NCBI GenBank assembly: GCA_963734845.1
Contig: CAVTIS010000012.1
Coordinates: forward strand, 1 to 64,000
Reading direction: 5' to 3'
Origin: JAKAVN01 sp963734845
GTDB taxonomy: Bacteria; Desulfobacterota; Binatia; Binatales; Binataceae
DNA: 64,000 bases
In this document: positions 59,369 to 64,000 of the stretch, in pieces
Layout of the letters: each line of letters begins with the position of its first letter
How positions within the stretch are numbered: the first letter of the stretch is position 1
Position numbers and translations under genes: made by a program
The notes under the pieces: generated by a model
What the model was told of the DNA's origin: nothing
Seen by the model: the letters and a program-made list of their open reading frames with translations, nothing else
Database searches by the model: none

Positions 59369-60381
59369 TGTGCTTCAATCCCGCCAAGCCCGAGAATTCG
59401 CGCAATCGCCTCGACCAGCGGCTCGAGTCCAATTCGCTGCTCGGCCGAGATGACGAAGACGGATTCGATCGTATGCTCGGGCGCGAGCGAAGCGATCTGA
59501 TGCGCCGTCTCCTCGGCGCGTCCAGCGCCGACCAGGTCGAGCTTGTTGAGAACTATCAGCGCCGGGCGCGCCGAGAGCATCGGATCGAACGCTGCGAGTT
59601 CGCCGCGCACGGTGAGGAAATCGCGTTCGGGATCGGCGGTCAGGTCAAGCACGTAAATCAGCACTCGCGTGCGCGCGAGATGGCGCAAAAAGCGGATGCC
59701 CAGGCCGTGGCCGAGATGAGCGCCCTCGATAAGGCCCGGGATATCGGCGACGCTGAACCCGGAGCCGTCGGCAAGCTGGACGCGGCCGAGATTGGGCGTG
59801 AGCGTGGTGAAAGGATAGGGCGCGATTTTCGGATGCGCCGCGCTGATGGCGGCGAGCAGCGTGGATTTGCCGGCGTTGGGCAGACCGACCAGGCCGGCGT
59901 CGGCCACCAGCCGCAATTCGATTTTGACCCAGCGCTGCTCGGCCGGTCCTCCCGGCGTTGCGATTCGCGGGGCGCGGCGCGTCGAGGTGGTGAAGTGCAT
60001 GTTGCCCTTGCCACCCATGCCGCCGTGGGCGACGATGGCGCGCGCGCCGGGCATCACGAGGTCGGCGAGCATCTCGCCGCTTTCCTCGTCGAAGACCAGC
60101 GTGCCGGGCGGAACCCGCACCACCAGGTCGCCACCGGCGTGGCCGTATTGCTGTTTGCCGCGGCCCGCCTCGCCGTCGCGCGCGACCAGGCGCGGGTTAT
60201 ATTTGAAATCAAGCAGCGTCGCGAGTCCCTCATTGACCTCGAAGATCACGTCGCCGCCGCGGCCGCCGTCGCCGCCGGCCGGTCCGCCGAAGGGGCGATA
60301 CTTCTCGCGCAAAAACGCAATCGCGCCGTCGCCGCCCTTGCCGGCGGCCACGAAGACTCGCGCTTCATCGACGAATCTCAT
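59356..60381 (-). CDS. obg: Obg/CgtA GTPase
   Basis: 341 residues. The glycine-rich Obg domain (about 1-158) has 'GGDGGRGGDVIFEVNEGLAT'. The G domain has G1 'GLPNAGKSTLLAA', G3 'DIPGLIEGAHLGHGLG' and G4 LNKLD. The extra C-terminal OCT domain of longer homologues is missing, as in the Proteobacterial-type short form. It binds the 50S subunit in late ribosome assembly. The G1/OB segments look complete. Confidence 0.95.
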   Translation of the reverse strand: MRFVDEARVFVAAGKGGDGAIAFLREKYRPFGGPAGGDGGRGGDVIFEVNEGLATLLDFKYNPRLVARDGEAGRGKQQYGHAGGDLVVRVPPGTLVFDEESGEMLADLVMPGARAIVAHGGMGGKGNMHFTTSTRRAPRIATPGGPAEQRWVKIELRLVADAGLVGLPNAGKSTLLAAISAAHPKIAPYPFTTLTPNLGRVQLADGSGFSVADIPGLIEGAHLGHGLGIRFLRHLARTRVLIYVLDLTADPERDFLTVRGELAAFDPMLSARPALIVLNKLDLVGAGRAEETAHQIASLAPEHTIESVFVISAEQRIGLEPLVEAIARILGLGGIEAQCPR

Positions 60382-60416
60382 CGCTCAAGACAATCGCACG
60401 CGGTTTCGCGCAACGG

Positions 60417-61439
60417 CTACAGGAGCAGCTCGGCGAGCCCGCGGAGAGCCTCGATCTGGCGCGTCCCGATAAGCATCGTTTTGACCGGCGAGTCCTTCCA
60501 GGCGGCGACCCGGTCGGCGATCCGCTCGCGCGGTCCGACTAGCGCGACTTCGTCGACCAGTTTGTCAGGCACCGCCGCGACGGCGTCGTCGCGTTTGCCG
60601 GCGAGGAAGAGATCCTGGATTTTTTTCGCCGCTTCCTCGTAGCCGGCGTGCCGCGCATAGTCGTTGTAGAAATTTTTGTCGCGCGCGCCCATCCCGCCGA
60701 TATAGAGCGCCAGGTTTTGTTTGATCGGCTCGCGGCATTTTGCGACGTCGGGGCCCATCACACAGGTCACGAACGGCGCGAGGTCGAATTTCGAGGCGTC
60801 GCGCGCGCCGCCGGCCCTGTCGAATCCGCGCTCGAGGCTCGGCTTGAACAGGTCCCATCGCTCAGGATTCATCCACACCGGAATTATCCCGTCGGCGATT
60901 TCGGCTGCGAGCGCCACGCCGCTCGGGGTGATCGACGCCATGTAGATTTCCATGTCGCGCCGGCCATGCAGGATCGGACGCAACGGTTTGCCAAGGCCGG
61001 TCGAGCCCGGACCGCGGTACGGTATCTGGTATTCGGAGCCCTGGAACTCCAGCGGCGCTTCGCGGGCGAAGATCTTTCGCAGGATCGCAATGTACTCGCG
61101 GTACCGCACCAGCGGCTTGCCGTACGGCACTCCGTGCCATCCCTCGACCACCTGCGGCCCCGACGGGCCAACGCCGAGGATGAAGCGTCCGCCCGACATC
61201 GCGTCGAGCGTCATCGCGGTCATCGCTGTCATCGCGGGCGTCCGCGCCGGCATCTGCATGATTGCGGTGCCGAGGCGGATTTTCCTGGTCAGCGCGCCAA
61301 GCCAGGCGAGCGGCACGATAGTGTCCGAGCCCCAGGCCTCGCCGGTCCATACCGAGTCGTAACCCAGGCGTTCGGCTTCGAGCACCAGGTCGAGCGATTC
61401 ATGGGAATGGGAAAAGCCGTAAAGCAATCCAAGTCGCAT
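60417..61439 (-). CDS. LLM-class F420/flavin-dependent oxidoreductase
   Basis: 340 residues, TIM barrel of the F420-dependent subgroup: MRLGLLYGFSHSHESLDLVL, 'GYDSVWTGEAWGSDTIVPLA', 'RFILGVGPSGPQVVEGWHGV'. It sits between rpmA and obg, an unusual position, and a terminator separates it from rpmA. Start ATG with AGGAATTCG upstream. The substrate is unknown. Confidence 0.9.
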   Translation of the reverse strand: MRLGLLYGFSHSHESLDLVLEAERLGYDSVWTGEAWGSDTIVPLAWLGALTRKIRLGTAIMQMPARTPAMTAMTAMTLDAMSGGRFILGVGPSGPQVVEGWHGVPYGKPLVRYREYIAILRKIFAREAPLEFQGSEYQIPYRGPGSTGLGKPLRPILHGRRDMEIYMASITPSGVALAAEIADGIIPVWMNPERWDLFKPSLERGFDRAGGARDASKFDLAPFVTCVMGPDVAKCREPIKQNLALYIGGMGARDKNFYNDYARHAGYEEAAKKIQDLFLAGKRDDAVAAVPDKLVDEVALVGPRERIADRVAAWKDSPVKTMLIGTRQIEALRGLAELLL

Positions 61440-61508
61440 CGCGAATTCCTCTCACAGTTCGGCAGCCGATTGCTGCGATCGACACACCCATCGCCGTAAC
61501 CAAACAAA

Positions 61509-61535
61509 AAGCCCCGCGGCGAGGCCGCGGGGCTT
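61509..61535 (-). terminator. Rho-independent terminator after rpmA
   Basis: On the minus strand AAGCCCCGCGGC pairs with GCCGCGGGGCTT (loop CTC), a perfect 12-bp stem followed by a TTTTTGTTTGG tract. It lies 29 bases past the rpmA stop, so rplU-rpmA transcription probably stops before the LLM gene. Confidence 0.9.
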
Positions 61536-61563
61536 GGAGTCGAAATTCTAAGCCGTGCCGGCC

Positions 61564-61881
61564 CTAGGTTTGTGCTTCGACCGGCGGCTCGGTTGCCGCT
61601 TCGGTACGATATGGGCTCTCCGGCGCGGTCGCCGGCTCGATCCGCACGCGTCGCTTATCGGTGCGGTAGGTGTCGTATTTGACCACCCCGTCAACCAGCG
61701 CGTAAAGAGTGTAATCGCGGCCCATCCCGACATTACGCCCCGGATGAACCCGGGTGCCGACCTGGCGGACCAGGATGTTGCCGGCGCGCACGGTTTCGCC
61801 GGCGTAGATCTTGATACCGCGATGCTGTCCCGGACTGTCGCGGCCGTTGCGCGTTGAGCCTTGTCCCTTCTTATGCGCCAC
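61564..61881 (-). CDS. rpmA: 50S ribosomal protein L27
   Basis: 105 residues. MAHKKGQGSTRNGRDSPGQH, then 'RGIKIYAGETVRAGNILVRQ', 'GTRVHPGRNVGMGRDYTLYA' match L27. The C-terminus extends about 20 residues past the usual end (PESPYRTEAATEPPVEAQT), acidic and proline-rich, unlike typical L27. Downstream of rplU by 62 bases. Confidence 0.97.
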   Translation of the reverse strand: MAHKKGQGSTRNGRDSPGQHRGIKIYAGETVRAGNILVRQVGTRVHPGRNVGMGRDYTLYALVDGVVKYDTYRTDKRRVRIEPATAPESPYRTEAATEPPVEAQT

Positions 61882-61943
61882 CAGCCTGTCTCCCTGTGAT
61901 GTGGCCGGCGCGAGGGGCCGGCGAAAAAAGCCTTATGCGAGGG

Positions 61944-62261
61944 CTAAGCCGCGCCCCGCTTGATTTCCTCGATTTTGAGCACGGTCAGTTCCTGGCGATG
62001 GCCGCGCTTGCGCCGGTAATTCTTGCGCTTTTTCTTTTTGAACACGATGACCTTGGTGCCGCGCGGCTGCTGCACGATTCGCGCGCGCACGGCCGCGTCG
62101 GGCACGGTAGGCATACCGATCACCGTTTCATCACCGCCGAGTGCGAGCACGTCGCCCAGTTCGATATGCGCACCGACGTCGCCCTCGATACGCTCGACGG
62201 TTATCTGGTCGCCGACGCCTACGCGGTACTGCTTTCCGCCTGTTCTTACGATTGCAAACAT
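61944..62261 (-). CDS. rplU: 50S ribosomal protein L21
   Basis: 105 residues: MFAIVRTGGKQYRVGVGDQI, 'RIVQQPRGTKVIVFKKKKRK', 'NYRRKRGHRQELTVLKI'. The first gene of the L21-L27 unit. A promoter-like -35 TTGACA lies 43 bases upstream of the ATG. Confidence 0.97.
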   Translation of the reverse strand: MFAIVRTGGKQYRVGVGDQITVERIEGDVGAHIELGDVLALGGDETVIGMPTVPDAAVRARIVQQPRGTKVIVFKKKKRKNYRRKRGHRQELTVLKIEEIKRGAA

Positions 62262-62280
62262 GCTTTGGTCCGAACCCTCT

Positions 62281-62309
62281 TAGCTACCGGAGCGAAGCGG
62301 TGATGTCAA
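62281..62309 (-). promoter_or_regulatory. Putative sigma-70-type promoter of rplU-rpmA
   Basis: On the minus strand a perfect TTGACA (62304-62309) is followed after 17 bases by TAGCTA (62281-62286). The predicted start is within 10-15 bases of that, leaving only a very short leader before the ATG at 62261. The -10 is weak, so this is a moderate call. Confidence 0.45.
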
Positions 62310-62408
62310 ATATGAGCCGGCCCCCAAGCCGACGGCCCGGATCGACAAAACGCAGTCCGCACGGGCCGCGTTTGGTCAAAAGCAGCGCGGTAAATCAGGC
62401 TTTCGCGC

Positions 62409-62945
62409 TCAGTCGAGGCCCAGGCGTTCGCGCCCTTCGGGCGAAATCATCTGCGGGGTCCATGGTGGATCCCATACCAGGTCAACGTTGGCCTCCGCGA
62501 CGCCGGGGAGCGAGAGAAGTTTCTGGCGCGCATCGATAGCGATCGACGCGCCCATCCCGCAGCCCTGGGCCGTCAGCGTCATCTTGACGTCGACGCGCTT
62601 GGCGCCGCCGTCGATCGGCGCCACTTCCATCGCATACACCAATCCGAGGTCGACGATGTTGACCGGGATCTCGGGGTCGTAACAGGTCTTGAGCTGCTCC
62701 CAGACCATCGCCTCGAGGTCGCCTGAGGCGGAGGCTGGAGAAGCGGCGTCCTCGGAGCTTTTGCCGAGCGCGTCGGCATCCTTGCCAGTGATACGGTAGA
62801 GCCCGCCGTAAGCGGGCACCTGCACGGTGAAGGTGCCGCCGAGCGACTGGGTGATAAAGACCTCAAGGCCCTTCTCCAGCGTTATCGGACTGCCGAGCGG
62901 CACCTGGACGGCCTCACATTCGCGGGTGAGTTCAACTCGTTCCAT
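62409..62945 (-). CDS. sufT: SufT-like (DUF59/MIP18 family) iron-sulfur assembly protein
   Basis: 178 residues. N-terminal beta part (about 1-70) with 'GGTFTVQVPAYGGLYRITGK'. The DUF59 domain at about 80-175 has 'QLKTCYDPEIPVNIVDLGLV', 'TLTAQGCGMGASIAIDARQK' and 'WDPPWTPQMISPEGRERLGL'. The domain order and motifs match SufT-type proteins, which help maturation of Fe-S clusters. It is the nearest gene upstream of rplU on this strand, across about 147 bases of non-coding sequence holding the putative rplU promoter. Confidence 0.9.
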   Translation of the reverse strand: MERVELTRECEAVQVPLGSPITLEKGLEVFITQSLGGTFTVQVPAYGGLYRITGKDADALGKSSEDAASPASASGDLEAMVWEQLKTCYDPEIPVNIVDLGLVYAMEVAPIDGGAKRVDVKMTLTAQGCGMGASIAIDARQKLLSLPGVAEANVDLVWDPPWTPQMISPEGRERLGLD

Positions 62946-63069
62946 CGATGATTACCTTGTTCGCGCCTGGTTGCTTGTCGCTTCTGATTCTAGGCGCTCG
63001 CGCGCGCAAGCGCCAGTTGCCCGGAAACCGGGTTCGACGGCCGCGCCCGCCATGATAGAAAAGGGCACC

Positions 63070-63777
63070 ATGGGAAACATCCAGCTTTACCAGTTCGGGC
63101 CGCTGGGCGACCAGGAATCGGCGTCGCCGTTTTGCGTAAAGGTGCGCGATGCGCTGCGCTACAAGCGCGTCCCATTCGAGACCATCAACGCGACCTCGCC
63201 GATCCAGGTGCGCAAGCTCAACCCGCGCGGCAAGCTGCCGGTGATTATCGACGACGGGATTAAGCTCGCCGATTCCACGGAAATCATCCGTCATCTCGAA
63301 ACCCGCCATCCCGAGCCCCGTCTCTACCCGCAAGATCCGCGTACGCGCGCGATGGCGCTGATGATCGAGGACTGGGCCGACGAATCGCTTTACTGGCACG
63401 TGGTCTACGAACGATGGCAGGTCTCCGAGCAGTTCGCGAAGTTTGCCGAGGTCGTGTTCAGTCCGGTTCCGGCCGCGGTAAGGCCGATGGTGAGGCTGCT
63501 CTTCGCGCGCCAGACGCGCGGGCAGTTGCGCGGGCAGGGGCTGGGACGGCTGGGAGTCGGCGAGCAACGCGAGAAGTTCCGCTGCGCGATGGATTGGCTG
63601 GACTCGATGGTCGACGGGCAATTTCTATGCGGTGCCGAGTTGTCGGTTGCCGACGTCGCGGTCGCGGCGCAGGTCGGAGCGCTCAATATTCCGTTTACGC
63701 CGGTCGCCGAAGCGGAGATTCATGCGCACGCCAAGGTGATGCGATGGCTCGAGCGCACGTCCGAGGCGCTTGGCTAA
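63070..63777 (+). CDS. Glutathione S-transferase family protein
   Basis: 235 residues from the ATG at 63070 (AAAAGGG upstream); an ATG at 63052 is in frame, and the frame runs further up antisense to the sufT gene. The thioredoxin-fold N-domain has 'SPFCVKVRDALRYKRVPFET' and 'NPRGKLPVIIDDGIKLADST' (cis-Pro and Ser-Thr glutathione site). Helical C-domain with 'GAELSVADVAVAAQVGALNI'. Probably glutathione-dependent; the substrate is unknown. Confidence 0.9.
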   Translation: MGNIQLYQFGPLGDQESASPFCVKVRDALRYKRVPFETINATSPIQVRKLNPRGKLPVIIDDGIKLADSTEIIRHLETRHPEPRLYPQDPRTRAMALMIEDWADESLYWHVVYERWQVSEQFAKFAEVVFSPVPAAVRPMVRLLFARQTRGQLRGQGLGRLGVGEQREKFRCAMDWLDSMVDGQFLCGAELSVADVAVAAQVGALNIPFTPVAEAEIHAHAKVMRWLERTSEALG

Positions 63778-63830
63778 CCGAGGGTCCCCTCCGCCCGGTC
63801 CACTCGGCAAAATTCTGCCTAACTTAGGCG

Positions 63831-64000
63831 GTGTCTTCCCAGCGGCAGATGAACGAGGCGATGAGCTGGCTCCGCAACAATCACTTTACCATCGTTAACT
63901 CTAATCTCGTCACCTGCACCGTTCGCTTCAGCGGGACGGTGACCCAGGCGGAGCGCGCGTTCTCGACCGAGATCGTAAGCAACTCCGGTGGCTACGCGAA
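63831..64000 (+). CDS. S53 (sedolisin/kumamolisin) peptidase prodomain, partial
   Basis: Open from a GTG at 63831 (an ATG at 63849 is also possible) to the window edge. 'MNEAMSWLRNNHFTIVNSNL' and 'VRFSGTVTQAERAFSTEI' match the pro-kumamolisin activation domain. An in-frame TAG at 63825 lies just upstream, so the usual signal peptide and first half of the prodomain are absent. This may be a truncated or remodelled gene. The catalytic domain would lie beyond the window. Confidence 0.6.
   Translation, partial: MSSQRQMNEAMSWLRNNHFTIVNSNLVTCTVRFSGTVTQAERAFSTEIVSNSGGYA

Noticed and set aside
1..64000. CRISPR array or cas genes
   Set aside because: No spaced repeat of 24-40 bases and no Cas-like protein; the short repeats present are att- or protein-coding.

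Overview
The window is a high-GC, Gram-negative bacterial chromosome segment carrying an integrated phage-related element at its left end. Gram-negative identity rests on a BamD-type outer-membrane assembly lipoprotein. Other hints are two luciferase-like (LLM) oxidoreductases, tiny desulforedoxin-like zinc ribbons, an ADP-forming acyl-CoA synthetase and crotonase/acyl-CoA ligase genes. Together these suit an uncultured soil-type lineage near the old Deltaproteobacteria (for example Candidatus Binatota). That placement is inference; there is no rRNA gene and no marker phylogeny behind it.

Left region (1 to about 14,060): a mobile element of about 13 kb. It holds a tyrosine integrase beside a 5' half-tRNA-Ser and short repeat arrays that look like an attachment site. 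A leftward block follows (Xre-type regulator, excisionase-like HTH, primase zinc ribbon, TOPRIM/AAA helicase, AlpA). A divergent control region with direct repeats separates it from a rightward block (terminase small and large subunits, several small proteins, an HK97 gp10-like protein, unknown proteins). After that come a zinc-ribbon/toxin/antitoxin trio and a decayed second integrase at the right edge. Portal, capsid, protease and lysis genes are not recognisable, so the element resembles a phage satellite or a reduced prophage. A second, broken toxin-antitoxin pair lies just outside the attachment site at the left edge.

Middle region (14.5 to 35 kb): a VOC-family protein; an NtrC-type response regulator with its kinase; a large hybrid kinase; a GFA-family protein; and an M20 peptidase. 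A leftward cluster then resembles homoprotocatechuate (4-hydroxyphenylacetate) meta-cleavage: aldehyde dehydrogenase, LigB-type extradiol dioxygenase, DapA-family aldolase/lyase and a frameshifted HpaB-type hydroxylase. It is followed by trmB and a BamD-AMIN fusion. Next are a LonN-domain protein, a conserved unknown, an MBL-fold hydrolase and dodecin.

Right region (35 to 64 kb): ADP-forming acyl-CoA synthetase, msrB, a radical SAM protein with unusual cysteine spacing, an LLM oxidoreductase and a secreted unknown. A leftward fatty-acid or aromatic-acid activation run follows (crotonase, AMP ligase, second crotonase, amidohydrolase), interspersed with two paralogous zinc-ribbon miniproteins. 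Then come ygfZ, a secreted PYG-repeat protein, and elongation factor P with Asn at the position normally occupied by the modified Lys. A THUMP RNA methyltransferase, two paralogous SAM methyltransferases and a hydrolase follow. The segment ends with the ribosome/GTPase/proline/NAD run rplU-rpmA-(LLM)-obg-proB-proA-nadD-rsfS, then sufT, a glutathione transferase and the start of an S53 peptidase prodomain.

Several genes are split between frames: the left toxin, possibly the primase, the HpaB homologue, a DUF4160 protein and the integrase relic. One break falls in a seven-base homopolymer. Some of these may be sequencing errors rather than true pseudogenes.
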